DNA of 64,000 bases, taken from contig NZ_KQ970822.1 of NCBI RefSeq assembly GCF_001579645.1, forward strand, positions 1-64,000. The letters run 5' to 3'. Below are positions 46,000 through 56,329 of the stretch, one piece after another. Each line of letters begins with the position of its first letter. The stretch's first letter is position 1. A program made the translations under genes and the position numbers. This DNA is from Streptococcus infantis (GTDB taxonomy: Bacteria; Bacillota; Bacilli; Lactobacillales; Streptococcaceae). Below the pieces are notes generated by a model that saw only the letters and a list, made by a program, of their open reading frames with translations, was not told where the DNA came from and did not search any database.

Positions 46000-47055
46000 A
46001 TGGTTTCTACTATTGGTATTGTGAGCTTGTCTAGTGGCATTATCGGAGAGGACTTTGTGAAACACGAAGTGGACTTGGGTGTCCAACGTCTCAAGGACTT
46101 GGGACTCAAGCCTATCTTTTTACCTCATTCACTAAAAGGCTTAGACTTTGTAAAAGAACATCCTGAAGCTCGTGCAGAGGATTTGATTCAGGCCTTTTCT
46201 GATGATAGTATCGACATGATCCTATGCGCCATTGGTGGAGACGATACCTACCGCTTACTACCTTATCTTTTTGAAAATGACCAACTACAAAAGGTTATCA
46301 AACAAAAAATTTTTCTTGGCTTCTCGGATACGACCATGAACCATCTCATGTTGCATAAACTAGGAATCAAGACTTTTTACGGTCAATCATTTCTAGCAGA
46401 CATTTGTGAATTAGACAAAGAAATGTTGCCATATAGCCTCCACTACTTTAAAGAATTGATTGAGACTGGAAAAATCTCAGAAATTCGCCCTAGTAACGTT
46501 TGGTATGAGGAACGGACTGATTTTAGTCCCAAGGCTCTGGGAACACCTCGTGTCAGTCATGTAAATAATGGTTTTGAGTTGTTACAAGGAACTGCCCAGT
46601 TCGAGGGGAAAATTCTCGGTGGTTGCCTCGAATCCCTCTACGATATCTTCGATAGCTCTCGGTACGCAGATAGCACAGACCTCTGCCAAAAATACAAACT
46701 TTTCCCTAACTTGTCAGACTGGGAAGGAAAAATCCTCTTGCTAGAAACAAGCGAAGAAAAGCCTGAGCCTGAAGAATTCAAAAAGATGTTGCGGACTTTA
46801 AAGAACACTGGTATATTCGAGATCATCAGTGGACTCCTGGTCGGAAAACCTATGGATGAAACCTTCTATGACGACTATAAGGAAGCACTATTGGATATCA
46901 TTGACAACAATATCCCGATTATCTATAATCTGAATGTTGGCCATGCCACACCAAGAGCCATTGTTCCCTTTGGAGTCCACGCGTATGTAGATGCAACGGA
47001 GCAAGTCATTCACTTTGACTATAACAAAGAAAGAGAGTGGGACAGAAATCGGTAA
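46000..47055 (+). CDS. S66-family peptidase (LD-carboxypeptidase / MccF-like)
   Basis: 351 residues: IGIVSLSSG start, catalytic-nucleophile region CAIGGDDTYRLLPYL, FLGFSDTTMNHLMLHKLG, GGCLESL and NVGHATPRAIVPFGVHA containing the catalytic His. Members cleave LD-peptide bonds in murein recycling or hydrolyse microcin C-type peptides. SD CGGAGGA lies before the ATG. Confidence 0.9.
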   Translation: MVSTIGIVSLSSGIIGEDFVKHEVDLGVQRLKDLGLKPIFLPHSLKGLDFVKEHPEARAEDLIQAFSDDSIDMILCAIGGDDTYRLLPYLFENDQLQKVIKQKIFLGFSDTTMNHLMLHKLGIKTFYGQSFLADICELDKEMLPYSLHYFKELIETGKISEIRPSNVWYEERTDFSPKALGTPRVSHVNNGFELLQGTAQFEGKILGGCLESLYDIFDSSRYADSTDLCQKYKLFPNLSDWEGKILLLETSEEKPEPEEFKKMLRTLKNTGIFEIISGLLVGKPMDETFYDDYKEALLDIIDNNIPIIYNLNVGHATPRAIVPFGVHAYVDATEQVIHFDYNKEREWDRNR

Positions 47056-47074
47056 TTCGTTAGAATTCGATTTC

Positions 47075-47165
47075 GTCGTCCCACCTCCGCACAGTTGAGT
47101 AGGGCTGTAAAAGCTGATGAAATCCGCGTAGTAGAGCCCACTCAACCACTGCGTCTTGCTCGACA
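47075..47165. repeat. Structured intergenic inverted-repeat element
   Basis: GTTGAGTAGGGCT (47094-47106) pairs with AGCCCACTCAAC (47135-47146), extended by imperfect pairing outward (CGCA...TGCG), around a loop holding a smaller dyad GCTGATgaaATCCGC. It stands directly before a strong terminator. GC is higher than the surroundings. It resembles dispersed streptococcal intergenic repeats, but there is no second copy in this window to prove it. Confidence 0.5.
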
Positions 47166-47181
47166 ATCCATAGACAATTGA

Positions 47182-47213
47182 GAGGCTAGGACTTTTGTCC
47201 CAGCCTCTTTTTC
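47182..47213 (+). terminator. Terminator downstream of the S66 peptidase
   Basis: GAGGCTAGGAC-tttt-GTCCCAGCCTC followed by T5, an almost perfect 11-bp stem. Confidence 0.88.
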
Positions 47214-47237
47214 TCATTATTATTACTGGCATTTTCA

Positions 47238-47921
47238 TCACATACTACTGATAGCTAAAATGATCAAGGAGAGGCTATTCCCTAACATGTGAACAAATAG
47301 GGGATAGTAAATATTCTCCTTTTCTTTCACATAAATAATAGAAAAGGTAAGCCCACCACCTAGGTATCCGACTGCACCAATCCACTCTGATAAACTTACA
47401 TTATGCATATGAGTTAGAGCAAAGACAAGTCCTACCAGAAAAATGCTTAGCCAAGTTGACAGTTTTTTCTGCAGGTGATGCAATAACAGTTGACGGAAAA
47501 AGAGCTCTTCCACCAAAGGTCCAATGATACAGGCGAAAACCGCTATCAGTATTGGTTGCTCTTGAAAGCTGCTTTGAATATTCGACTGATTTAGACCTTG
47601 TCCATCCAGTCCCAAAAACCGTCTCAACATCTCTGATACAAAGCCAAAGACAACAGTCATCAGAATGAGAAAGAGCCAGCCTTTTAAAACGCCAAAGAAG
47701 AATTTTCTCTTAGTTTTTCTAATCTCATTCCATTGTTGGATTAATTTATCCTTGAACAAGAAAGAGCCATATAGAGCTAATACTACATAGACTAGATATT
47801 CTAGATAATTCGCAATGGCAGATGGCATCACAGAAGCCAGCAATTTATCACCATCAAACACAAAAAGAACTGTATAGAGAATCGAAAAAATCAGAATTCC
47901 CTTATATTTGTTAGACATCAT
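47238..47921 (-). CDS. CPBP-family intramembrane metalloprotease (Abi domain)
   Basis: 227 residues with about seven helices and the CPBP motifs EELFFRQLL (EExxxR) and FALTHMHN (FxxxH). In streptococci such proteins sit near bacteriocin-immunity loci or act as prenyl-type endopeptidases; the substrate here is unknown. The start overlaps the tag stop (ATGA); AAGGG lies six bases upstream. Confidence 0.9.
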   Translation of the reverse strand: MMSNKYKGILIFSILYTVLFVFDGDKLLASVMPSAIANYLEYLVYVVLALYGSFLFKDKLIQQWNEIRKTKRKFFFGVLKGWLFLILMTVVFGFVSEMLRRFLGLDGQGLNQSNIQSSFQEQPILIAVFACIIGPLVEELFFRQLLLHHLQKKLSTWLSIFLVGLVFALTHMHNVSLSEWIGAVGYLGGGLTFSIIYVKEKENIYYPLFVHMLGNSLSLIILAISSM

Positions 47922-48481
47922 TTAAGACCCTTCCATTCACAATCATTCTCATGGTCATCAACCAACCCTGCAGCCTGTAGAAAGGACAAAACAGCGACTG
48001 GTCCAGTAAACTTAAAGCCTCGTTTTTTGAGTTCCTTGGATAATGTCTCAGATAAGGCCGTCTTGGCAGGGGCTTGGGCATAGTCAGGAACATCATTGGT
48101 GATGGTTTTACCATCTACAAAAGACCAGAGATAGGCATCAAAAGTTCCGAATTCTGCCTGAACTTGTAGAAAGGCCTGGGCGTTGGCACGTGTCGCAAAT
48201 ATCTTGGCACGGTTGCGAATGATGGCCGGATTATCCATCAAAGCTTCCAATTCTTCATCAGTCATGTCCGCAACATCTTGAACTTGATAGTCATGAAAAG
48301 CTTCCCGAAAGGCTTGTCGTTTATTGAGCACCGTTTCCCAAGATAGTCCAGCCTGATAGGTTTCCATGCAAAGCAACTCAAAAAGAGCTTGGTCATCATG
48401 GAGAGGTTGCCCCCACTCTTCATCGTGGTAGGCTACATACAGAGGGTTGTTCATTTTAACCCAGCCACAGCGTTTTGGCAT
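47918..48481 (-). CDS. tag: DNA-3-methyladenine glycosylase I
   Basis: 187 residues: KRCGWVKMNNPLYVAYHDEEWG start with zinc-ligand Cys and His in two halves, catalytic region ETYQAGLSWETVL and C-terminal FVGPVAV-like region KFTGPVAVLSFLQAAGLVDDH. Removes 3-methyladenine from alkylated DNA. Cotranscribed with ruvA and mutL upstream. Confidence 0.95.
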   Translation of the reverse strand: MPKRCGWVKMNNPLYVAYHDEEWGQPLHDDQALFELLCMETYQAGLSWETVLNKRQAFREAFHDYQVQDVADMTDEELEALMDNPAIIRNRAKIFATRANAQAFLQVQAEFGTFDAYLWSFVDGKTITNDVPDYAQAPAKTALSETLSKELKKRGFKFTGPVAVLSFLQAAGLVDDHENDCEWKGLK

Positions 48482-48490
48482 AGAAATCTC

Positions 48491-49084
48491 CTATTTCACC
48501 AACATCTTAAGGGCCGACTTGATATAATTCTCTGCTGTATCTGTCGTTCCTTCAAAGAATTTCTTAATTTTCTTGAGCTCTGTTGCCTTGTAGCCCAGTG
48601 CCAACATGGCTTCCATAGCCTCTTCCAGTTCTTGGTTGTCACTGCTAGATGGAGCTGTAGTCTTAGCAGGGAGATCATCTCCTGCCACAACCACCTTACC
48701 TTCTAGGTCCAGAACCATCTGTTGGGCTGTTTTTTTGCCAATCTTCGGAAACTTGGTCAAGTAGGTAATGTTCTTGGTCTCGATAGCTTGGACGAGGCCA
48801 GCATTGTCATCAGCTGCAATGATAGCCAGAGCAGAAACAGGGCCAATGCCAGAGACCGAAATCAAGCTGAGAAAGAGCTTTTTCTCGTCTTCTGAACGAA
48901 AGCCGTAAAGCAGATGAGCATCTTCGCGGACAACTTGATGCACATAGATTTGCGCTTCTTGATTGACTTGTCCTGAGTAAGCATAAGGGTTAGCTACATG
49001 CAGAATGTAGCCGATACCGTTAACTTCTAGAACGATGTATTTAGCAGTAATTTTGGTAATAATACCCTTTAGATATTCGTACAT
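48491..49084 (-). CDS. ruvA: Holliday junction DNA helicase subunit RuvA
   Basis: 197 residues: [13 protein letters not shown], domain II with [19 protein letters not shown] and [16 protein letters not shown] (two helix-hairpin-helix motifs), and C-terminal domain [15 protein letters not shown] that contacts RuvB. ruvB is not in the window. Lies downstream of mutL with a BOX element between. Confidence 0.97.
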   Translation of the reverse strand: MYEYLKGIITKITAKYIVLEVNGIGYILHVANPYAYSGQVNQEAQIYVHQVVREDAHLLYGFRSEDEKKLFLSLISVSGIGPVSALAIIAADDNAGLVQAIETKNITYLTKFPKIGKKTAQQMVLDLEGKVVVAGDDLPAKTTAPSSSDNQELEEAMEAMLALGYKATELKKIKKFFEGTTDTAENYIKSALKMLVK

Positions 49085-49101
49085 AATTTTCCCTTCAATT
49101 T

Positions 49102-49206
49102 ATACTCAATGAAAATCAAATCTAAACTAGGAAGTTAACCGTAGGCATAACTTTAGTTAGGCAAGGTAAAGCTGACGAGGTTTAGAGAGATTTTCGAAGA
49201 GTATTA
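49102..49206 (-). repeat. Divergent BOX element between mutL and ruvA
   Basis: TATACTC...GAGTATTA ends and a degenerate boxA/boxC interior (GGCAAGGTAAAGCTGACGAGG; only part of it matches the core). It is less conserved than the other three copies, so probably older. Its terminal bases include the mutL stop codon. Confidence 0.85.
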
Positions 49207-51153
49207 GTATTTACCTAGTTCTCGTAGGCTAGTGTGATTTTCCTGAATGCGACGGAACATCTTTTCCATGTCTGACTTGGTAAAGTGGACCAAAACAGGA
49301 CGTCCGTGCGGACAGTTGTATGGGTTGTCACATTGAGAGAGCTGATAGAGGAGTTGTCTAGCTGAGTGGTCATCGATACGATGATTGGCCTTGATGGAAC
49401 GCTTGCAGGACATCATAATCGCCAGCTCTGCTCGGTATTTCTTGATCGAAACTTCCTTAGTCAAAAGGAGCATATCACACATCTCATAGATACCAGACTC
49501 GATTTCCTCTTCTGCCATCCAAATCGGATGTTCCCGTAGGATAAATTGATTCTCTCCGTACTCTGATAGAAAGACACCAACTTCCTCTAAGAGATACATT
49601 CTTTCCTTGAGACGAAGGGCATCATCTGCAGGAAATTCAAAGATATAAGGCACTAGGAGTTGCTGCTGGCTCTGGTCAACATTGCCAATGCTCTCACGGT
49701 ACTCCTCATACTTAACCCGTTCCTGAGCTGCGTGTTGATCTATGATGTAAAGTCCATCTCGACCTTGGGCAAAGAGATAAGTTCCGTGCATTTGCCCGAA
49801 AAATTCCAACTCTGGGAAACTCGAAGATTCTTCTCGTTCTAGCTTATCATAGGCCTTATCCAGACTAGCTAGATCTAACTCTGGATGGTCCAGTTGGTCG
49901 TAGCTGACAGGCTTTCTCTCTGCAAAATGCAGTTTGGCTGGTTTGGTTATCTGGTCTAAGGCTTCCTTAGCAAAGAGGTTCAAATCCTGCTTCTCTTCTG
50001 TTAAGTTTACCTGATGGTCTGCTACCTCAGCTTGAGTCGGTCTTGTCGGTTCACTTTTTTCATAGTAGAGCGTATTTTCTCTCAGTGGCAAAGTCGTTTG
50101 CTCTACTTTTTCACGATTGCGTACGGTAGATTTGGCAAGATTTTCCAAGGCGTCTGGAATCAAAGTCTGTTCCTTGAGACTCTTTGCGATAGCTTCTGAA
50201 ACCAGCGCCATCAGCTCTCTTTCCTTGGAAATCCGCACTTCTTGCTTGGTTGGATGCACATTGACATCTGCTAGATAAGGATCGATATGAATGTGAATAA
50301 CGGCTAGTGGAAAACGCCCCACCATGAGCTTACTACCATAGCCATCTAAAATAGCTCGATTGAGTAGGAAGTTTTTGATATAACGGCCATTGATAAAAAG
50401 GCTGATGTAGTTGCGATTAGCACGTGTTAATTCAGGCAATGAGACAAAGCCTGAAATTTCAAAATCTAGGTCCGAATTTTCAATCTCAACCATCTTTTTG
50501 GCACTGGCTAAACCATAGATTCCAGCAATGGCTTGGCGCAGTTGACCCGTACCAGCTGTTCGTGTCATTTCCTTGCCATCACTAATCAGGCTAAAGGAAA
50601 TCTCAGGGTGGGCCAAGCCTAGACGGTTAACGATATCGATGATATGAGACAACTCCGCCTGCTGGCTCTTCATATACTTGAGACGAGCTGGTGTGTTGAA
50701 AAAGAGATCCTCCACACAAATCTTGGTCCCAACAGGACTGGTCGCAGGGATGATTTCTTCAACTTCTCCCCCACGAGCCACTAGCTTGGTCCCGTGACTT
50801 GCTCCATCCACTGCTGTCAAAAGAGTCAGTACACTAACAGATGCGATAGAAGGCAGAGCTTCACCACGAAAACCAAGTGTTCGAATCCGAAAAAGATCCG
50901 CTTGATTCTTAATCTTACTAGTAGCATGACGGCGGAGAGCCAACTCGACTTCATCGTGGGCAATCCCGTGACCATTATCGGTAATTTGGATTTTCTTAAG
51001 GCCAGCTTCTTCAATTTCAACGATAATCTGGCTTGAGCCAGCATCGATAGCATTTTCAACCAACTCTTTAACAACGCTAGCAGGACGCTCGATAACTTCT
51101 CCTGCTGCGATCTGGTTGGCCAATACTTCTGGCAATTCAATAATATGAGACAT
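49204..51153 (-). CDS. mutL: DNA mismatch repair protein MutL
   Basis: 649 residues: GHKL ATPase ([26 protein letters not shown]), transducer region with KQEVRISKE and a C-terminal dimerisation domain containing DQHAAQER and the CPHGRP motif of endonuclease-type MutL. mutS is not in this window. The stop codon abuts a BOX repeat. Confidence 0.97.
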   Translation of the reverse strand: MSHIIELPEVLANQIAAGEVIERPASVVKELVENAIDAGSSQIIVEIEEAGLKKIQITDNGHGIAHDEVELALRRHATSKIKNQADLFRIRTLGFRGEALPSIASVSVLTLLTAVDGASHGTKLVARGGEVEEIIPATSPVGTKICVEDLFFNTPARLKYMKSQQAELSHIIDIVNRLGLAHPEISFSLISDGKEMTRTAGTGQLRQAIAGIYGLASAKKMVEIENSDLDFEISGFVSLPELTRANRNYISLFINGRYIKNFLLNRAILDGYGSKLMVGRFPLAVIHIHIDPYLADVNVHPTKQEVRISKERELMALVSEAIAKSLKEQTLIPDALENLAKSTVRNREKVEQTTLPLRENTLYYEKSEPTRPTQAEVADHQVNLTEEKQDLNLFAKEALDQITKPAKLHFAERKPVSYDQLDHPELDLASLDKAYDKLEREESSSFPELEFFGQMHGTYLFAQGRDGLYIIDQHAAQERVKYEEYRESIGNVDQSQQQLLVPYIFEFPADDALRLKERMYLLEEVGVFLSEYGENQFILREHPIWMAEEEIESGIYEMCDMLLLTKEVSIKKYRAELAIMMSCKRSIKANHRIDDHSARQLLYQLSQCDNPYNCPHGRPVLVHFTKSDMEKMFRRIQENHTSLRELGKY

Positions 51154-51337
51154 CTTTCAGCCCCTTTCTTAACGATTTTTATTCTATTTCTTTGAAAATA
51201 TGCTAGTGCTATTATACCATATTTCACTCGTTTCCAAAAAAGTCCGAGTAGCAACTTTCTTCCCGATTTTACTAGGTTATTTACCAAGTTTGTGGTACAA
51301 TAGGTAGAAACAATATTTTATAAAGGAGAAAAGACAC

Positions 51338-52594
51338 ATGCACATTTTTGATGAGCTAAAAGAGCGTGGTTTGATTTTTCAAACGACTGATGAAGAAGCT
51401 TTGCGTAAAGCCCTAGAAGAAGGTCAAGTTTCTTATTATACTGGCTACGATCCAACTGCTGACAGCCTTCACCTAGGCCACCTTGTCGCTATCTTGACAA
51501 GTCGTCGTTTGCAGTTAGCAGGTCACAAACCTTATGCGCTCGTTGGCGGTGCTACTGGTCTCATCGGAGATCCGTCCTTCAAAGATGCTGAGCGTAGTCT
51601 CCAAACAAAAGACACAGTAGATGGCTGGGTCAAGTCTATCCAAGGACAACTTTCTCGCTTTCTTGATTTTGAAAATGGTGAAAATAAAGCTGTCATGGTC
51701 AACAACTACGACTGGTTTGGCAGCATCAGCTTCATTGACTTCCTCCGCGATATCGGAAAATACTTCACTGTCAACTACATGATGAGCAAGGAGTCTGTTA
51801 AAAAACGGATTGAAACAGGGATTTCTTACACAGAATTTGCCTACCAAATCATGCAAGGTTACGACTTCTTTGTCCTTAACCAAGAGCACAATGTAACCCT
51901 GCAAATCGGTGGTTCTGACCAATGGGGAAATATGACAGCTGGTACAGAATTGCTTCGTCGTAAGGCTGACAAAACTGGTCACGTAATCACTGTTCCACTC
52001 ATCACAGACGCAACTGGTAAGAAATTTGGTAAATCTGAAGGGAACGCTGTTTGGCTCAACCCTGAAAAGACTTCTCCATACGAAATGTATCAATTCTGGA
52101 TGAATGTTATGGACGCTGACGCTGTTCGCTTTTTGAAAATCTTTACTTTCTTGTCACTTGATGAGATTGAAGACATCCGCAAACAATTTGAAGCAGCTCC
52201 ACACGAACGTTTGGCTCAAAAAGTCCTCGCTCGTGAAGTAGTAACACTTGTACATGGAGAAGAAGCTTACAAAGAAGCCCTTAACATCACTGAGCAACTC
52301 TTTGCTGGAAACATCAAAAACCTTTCTGTCAAAGAACTCAAACAAGGACTTCGTGGCGTGCCAAACTACCAAGTACAAGCAGACGAAAATCACAACATCG
52401 TTGAACTTCTTGTGTCTTCTGGCGTGGTTAACTCAAAACGCCAAGCCCGTGAAGACGTACAAAATGGAGCTATTTACGTCAACGGTGACCGTATCCAAGA
52501 CCTTGACTATGTCTTAGGAGATGCAGATAAGTTAGAGAGCGAACTCACTGTTATCCGACGTGGGAAGAAAAAATATTTTGTATTGACTTACTAA
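51338..52594 (+). CDS. tyrS: Tyrosyl-tRNA synthetase
   Basis: 418 residues: class I signature HLGHLVAI (HIGH-like), [16 protein letters not shown] (KMSKS-like) and C-terminal S4 domain. The 140-base leader has no T-box core; TACAAT in an extended -10 lies near 51300. AAAGGAG SD. Confidence 0.97.
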   Translation: MHIFDELKERGLIFQTTDEEALRKALEEGQVSYYTGYDPTADSLHLGHLVAILTSRRLQLAGHKPYALVGGATGLIGDPSFKDAERSLQTKDTVDGWVKSIQGQLSRFLDFENGENKAVMVNNYDWFGSISFIDFLRDIGKYFTVNYMMSKESVKKRIETGISYTEFAYQIMQGYDFFVLNQEHNVTLQIGGSDQWGNMTAGTELLRRKADKTGHVITVPLITDATGKKFGKSEGNAVWLNPEKTSPYEMYQFWMNVMDADAVRFLKIFTFLSLDEIEDIRKQFEAAPHERLAQKVLAREVVTLVHGEEAYKEALNITEQLFAGNIKNLSVKELKQGLRGVPNYQVQADENHNIVELLVSSGVVNSKRQAREDVQNGAIYVNGDRIQDLDYVLGDADKLESELTVIRRGKKKYFVLTY

Positions 52595-52613
52595 ACTGTT
52601 CAACATTTACCTA

Positions 52614-52654
52614 TAAAAAAAGGAGTTAACCTCGAGAAAGGTAACTCCTTTTTG
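52614..52654 (+). terminator. Terminator of tyrS
   Basis: AAAAAAAGGAGTTAACC stem pairing with GGTAACTCCTTTTT, with short loop and T-run; the minus strand could also use it for the P-type ATPase gene. Confidence 0.85.
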
Positions 52655-52670
52655 TTGTTGATAACCATAT

Positions 52671-54734
52671 CTATCTAGCCTTAATAGACAGGCTACGCAG
52701 TACAATACGTAAGGTTGTTAGATTATGTAAGATAGAGAGATTTGAAGGACTGAGCCAATTAAACAAGCCAAAGCCAATCAAACTACTATTTACGATAACG
52801 GTATCTTGAATATTCTTCTTGATGAGTGTTTGCAAAGATGATGATAGCCAATCCAACTCTTGGAAGAAATCCAAGCGATTATCTAACAATAAGATATCGC
52901 TCATCTGCTTAGAAATGTCTGCACTCTCATTCATCACCACACCGATATCTGATAGGGTTAGAGCTGCTGAGTCATTCAATCCATCTCCAACCATCAAAAT
53001 AGTGTGACCTGCTTTCTGCAGTTCCTCTACTAGCTCAAATTTCCCATCAGGTTTCAAGTCTGTATAGACCTGATCAAAGGGCAAATCTTTGACTAATTCC
53101 TCTGTTCTAACCAAGGTGTCCCCTGTTGCCAGAATCAATTTTTTCCCTTGTGCCTTAAGTTTCTCCAAGGCTGCTTTTGCTTCTTTTCTCAAAGGAGTAT
53201 GAATGCAGAACATTCCAATCAATTCATTCTGGTAGGCTAAGAATAAGAGATTGTAGTGACTCTTGTACTCTTCAATTAAAGCATTTTGTTCTGAACTGAT
53301 ATGAATCTGTTCATCCTGCATCAAGACATAATTCCCAATAAGAACTGGTTGACCATCTATATGAGATTTGATCCCCTTACTTGCGATATATTGGAGTTTC
53401 CCATGCATTTCCTCATGTTCAATTCCCTCTATCTCGGCTTGCTTGACGATGGCATTAGCAATAGGATGATAAATGTGTTCCTCAAGACAGGCACTGATTC
53501 TGAGAATATCTTCCTCACTATTGTCTCCAAAAGGTAACACCTTTTCAACTATCGGATAGCTAGTTGTGATCGTTCCCGTCTTATCAAACAAGAAAGTATC
53601 AACTTCCAGGTATTTCTCCAGAACATCTCCATCCTTAATCACCATTTCACGGTTCAACCCCTCCTTGATAGCTGTCAAATAAGCTACAGGAGTAGAGATT
53701 TTCAAAGCGCAGGAGAAATCGACCAATAGGAAAGAGATAGCCTTAGAAAAAGAACCCGTTAATAGGTAAGTCAGCCCAGCCCCCAAGAAATTATATTTGA
53801 CGACCTTGTCCGCCATCTTGATGAAATAGCGTTGTTTCGTTTTCTTGTTTTCTTCAGATTTTTTCATCAACTCAATCAGTTGTAAAATCCGGCTGTTCAT
53901 CTGATTATCGGTTACACGAATGCGTAACTCTCCAGTTTCTAATACTGTATTTGCACAAACCAAATCAGACTCTCTTTTTTCAACTGGAAAACTCTCTCCC
54001 GTCAAGGAACTTTCGTTGACCATACCTAAACCTGAAACTACTTGTCCATCAAATAGAATTTCATTTCCTTGAGATAAGACCAAGACATCTCCTATTTGAA
54101 CATCGGAACTCTTGATACTAACAACCGTATCGCCCTGTACTAAGAATACATCGCTCTCTTTTGCAAGAAGGCTTTGTTCTAAATCTGTTGCAGTTTTTTT
54201 CAAAGACCACTGATCTAAATGATTCCCCAAATCAAGCATAAACATGATATTACTTGCCGTCTTGGATTGGTTCATAAATAAGGACAATAAAATCGCTGAA
54301 CAGTCCAAGACCTCCATCGTTAGTTCCTTACGCGCTAGAGTCTGATAGGCTTCTCTAACATAACCCAAAGCCTGATAACAAGTCCATATATAGCGAATAG
54401 GAAACGGTACAAGACTACGAAAAAGCACACGCTTAATCGCTGCACCTGAAACAATAGAATAAGCACTCTCTTCTCTACGAATGGGAAGAGTCATCAACTC
54501 AGAAACTTTCCCTTTATCAATTCTTTTTAAAAAGGCTTCTGCATTATCTAATACAGAAAAGCCTTCTTTTATACGTAGAGTAAAGTGCTGTTGATCCATG
54601 TAAAACTGGATAGACTCAATCCCCTTTTCATCTCTCGCCAAGGAACGAAGATAGTCTTGAATATCCAAGGTGAGTGAAAAAGAAGATGATAGTCGGATAT
54701 GTTGGTATCCTCTATGTAGCACTTTAAAAGACAT
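52671..54734 (-). CDS. P1B-like heavy-metal P-type ATPase with atypical metal motif
   Basis: 687 residues: SLTGES, phosphorylation motif DKTGTITTS, HP-like EHIYHPIANAI and hinge GDGLNDSAAL. The transmembrane metal motif, normally CPC or CPx, reads DFSCALKISTP, so the Pro before Cys is Ser. The N-terminus is a degenerate HMA-like domain without a CXXC. Start ATG 54734 has AGGTG six bases upstream; the in-frame GTG 54743 is less likely. It overlaps or abuts a small DUF6110-type gene. Metal unknown; export of a transition metal is likely. Confidence 0.87.
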   Translation of the reverse strand: MSFKVLHRGYQHIRLSSSFSLTLDIQDYLRSLARDEKGIESIQFYMDQQHFTLRIKEGFSVLDNAEAFLKRIDKGKVSELMTLPIRREESAYSIVSGAAIKRVLFRSLVPFPIRYIWTCYQALGYVREAYQTLARKELTMEVLDCSAILLSLFMNQSKTASNIMFMLDLGNHLDQWSLKKTATDLEQSLLAKESDVFLVQGDTVVSIKSSDVQIGDVLVLSQGNEILFDGQVVSGLGMVNESSLTGESFPVEKRESDLVCANTVLETGELRIRVTDNQMNSRILQLIELMKKSEENKKTKQRYFIKMADKVVKYNFLGAGLTYLLTGSFSKAISFLLVDFSCALKISTPVAYLTAIKEGLNREMVIKDGDVLEKYLEVDTFLFDKTGTITTSYPIVEKVLPFGDNSEEDILRISACLEEHIYHPIANAIVKQAEIEGIEHEEMHGKLQYIASKGIKSHIDGQPVLIGNYVLMQDEQIHISSEQNALIEEYKSHYNLLFLAYQNELIGMFCIHTPLRKEAKAALEKLKAQGKKLILATGDTLVRTEELVKDLPFDQVYTDLKPDGKFELVEELQKAGHTILMVGDGLNDSAALTLSDIGVVMNESADISKQMSDILLLDNRLDFFQELDWLSSSLQTLIKKNIQDTVIVNSSLIGFGLFNWLSPSNLSILHNLTTLRIVLRSLSIKAR

Positions 54735-54735
54735 A

Positions 54736-55014
54736 TTATTCACCTATAAGGCTATCTAATTGCTCTTCTTTTTTCTCTTGCTCGTACAAATATTTGGCAT
54801 CTTGCAAGACATCGTCTCCATGTTGCTTCACAACAGAAACAGATGCATCTAGCTCGTCTTTCAACTTGTAAGCCTTAGCCAAAGCTTTAGAATAACCTTT
54901 TTTAGCTTCCTTACTTGCCAAGATTTTCAAACCAAGGGTACCAAATGCGACACCACCCAAAAAGAGTGATGATTTTTTCGCAACTTTTGCGACGCTTAAT
55001 ACTTCTTTTAACAT
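54736..55014 (-). CDS. DUF6110-type small protein, partner of the P-type ATPase
   Basis: 92 residues, start MLKEVLSVAKVAKKSSL at 55014 with AAGGAGG eight bases upstream. A Gly-rich hydrophobic stretch (SLFLGGVAFGTLGLKIL) is followed by SKEAKKGYSKA and a long amphipathic helix ending in an acidic tail. Its conserved position in front of the ATPase suggests a membrane-associated accessory role in metal handling; this is inference. Confidence 0.78.
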   Translation of the reverse strand: MLKEVLSVAKVAKKSSLFLGGVAFGTLGLKILASKEAKKGYSKALAKAYKLKDELDASVSVVKQHGDDVLQDAKYLYEQEKKEEQLDSLIGE

Positions 55015-55165
55015 ACTTATTTCCTCCTTATCATTATTATATAGCAATTTAGATATAAAAGCAATTTCATTCTATAAATTGGAGAATTAGTTTTATTTCT
55101 ACTGAATCTCCCATCTACTTATTCCTAAAGTTGCTTTCATTTGCCTCTTTTGATACACTTAAACT

Positions 55166-56014
55166 ATGAATACAAACCTCAAACCCAAACTCCAGCGTTT
55201 TGCTTCTGCTAGTGCCTTTGCCTGTCCTATCTGCCAAGAAAATCTGACCTTGGTAGAATCTAGTCTCAAGTGCACCAATCGCCATTCTTTTGACCTAGCA
55301 AAATTCGGCTATGTCAATCTAGCCCCTCAAATCAAACAATCCGCCAACTACGACAAGGAAAACTTTCAAAACCGCCAACAAATCCTAGAAGCTGGCTTTT
55401 ACCAAGCTATTCTAGATGCCATCTCTGATTTAATTGCAAGTTCAAAAACTGCCAAAACAATTTTAGATATCGGCTGTGGTGAGGGCTACTACTCTCGCAA
55501 ACTCCAAGAAGTGCACCCTGACAAGACCTTTTACGCCTTTGACATTTCAAAAGACTCGGTCCAAATCGCTGCTAAAAGTGAAACCAACTGGGCAGTCAAC
55601 TGGTTCGTTGGTGACCTGGCTCGCCTTCCTATAAAAGACGCTAGCATGGATATCCTGCTTGATGTCTTTTCCCCTGCTAACTATGGTGAATTTAGCCGCG
55701 TTTTATCCAAAGACGGTGTCTTAATTAAGGTCATCCCAACTGAAAACCACCTCAAGGAAATCCGTCAAATGGTACAGAACCAGCTAACAAAGAAGGACTA
55801 TTCTAACCAAGATATCAAGGAACACTTCCAGGAACATTTCAGCATCCAATCTAGTCAAATCGCTTCCCTGACCAAGTCTATCACCGTAGAGCAACGCCAA
55901 GCCTTGCTCAGCATGACGCCCCTGCTTTTTCATGTCGACCAGAGCAAGATTGATTGGAGCCAGTTAACTGAGATTACTATCGAAGCAGAGATTCTAGTCG
56001 GAAAAGCCCTGTAA
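55166..56014 (+). CDS. rlmA: 23S rRNA (guanine-N1)-methyltransferase RlmA
   Basis: 282 residues: N-terminal zinc ribbon (FACPICQENL, LKCTNRHSFD) and SAM-binding domain (ILDIGCGEGYYSRKL). In Gram-positives this family (RlmA-II/TlrB) methylates G748 and can influence tylosin or telithromycin response. Monocistronic. Confidence 0.92.
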   Translation: MNTNLKPKLQRFASASAFACPICQENLTLVESSLKCTNRHSFDLAKFGYVNLAPQIKQSANYDKENFQNRQQILEAGFYQAILDAISDLIASSKTAKTILDIGCGEGYYSRKLQEVHPDKTFYAFDISKDSVQIAAKSETNWAVNWFVGDLARLPIKDASMDILLDVFSPANYGEFSRVLSKDGVLIKVIPTENHLKEIRQMVQNQLTKKDYSNQDIKEHFQEHFSIQSSQIASLTKSITVEQRQALLSMTPLLFHVDQSKIDWSQLTEITIEAEILVGKAL

Positions 56015-56036
56015 ACTAGTTTATGAGATAAAACCA

Positions 56037-56066
56037 AGCCCGCACCTCTTCTCGAGATGCGGGTTT
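56037..56066. terminator. Terminator-like hairpin after rlmA
   Basis: CCCGCACCTC/GAGATGCGGG stem with one mismatch and short flanking A/T runs. Confidence 0.65.
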
Positions 56067-56122
56067 AAAAAACAATTTTTAACTGTCTTTCCGAAAAGTC
56101 TTAAAAATTTTGACCTCTCCAT

Positions 56123-56329
56123 TTATTTTCGATTCGAAATGAAAAATTTATCAATAAATAGCAAGTGATATAAGGCAAGCGAGGCCCCATAACAACATCC
56201 ATGAAAAGAGATTTCTTGATGAGTCAATGGAAACGAAAAACTATTACCCATATAAAGGCATGACCAAATTACAAGAAGAATCCAAAATAAATCAGTCCAT
56301 TTATATTTTGAAAAATATTTTTTCCACAT
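56123..56329 (-). CDS. Small hypothetical membrane protein
   Basis: 68 residues starting MWKKYFSKYKW, with two hydrophobic segments (about residues 12-30 and 44-58). GAGGG lies eight bases before the ATG and a TATAAT about 25 bases further up (near 56358), so it is probably expressed. No family recognised. Confidence 0.6.
   Translation of the reverse strand: MWKKYFSKYKWTDLFWILLVIWSCLYMGNSFSFPLTHQEISFHGCCYGASLALYHLLFIDKFFISNRK

Noticed and set aside
51180-51337. T-box leader of tyrS
   Set aside because: The leader is too short after the likely promoter and lacks a recognisable T-box sequence and antiterminator.
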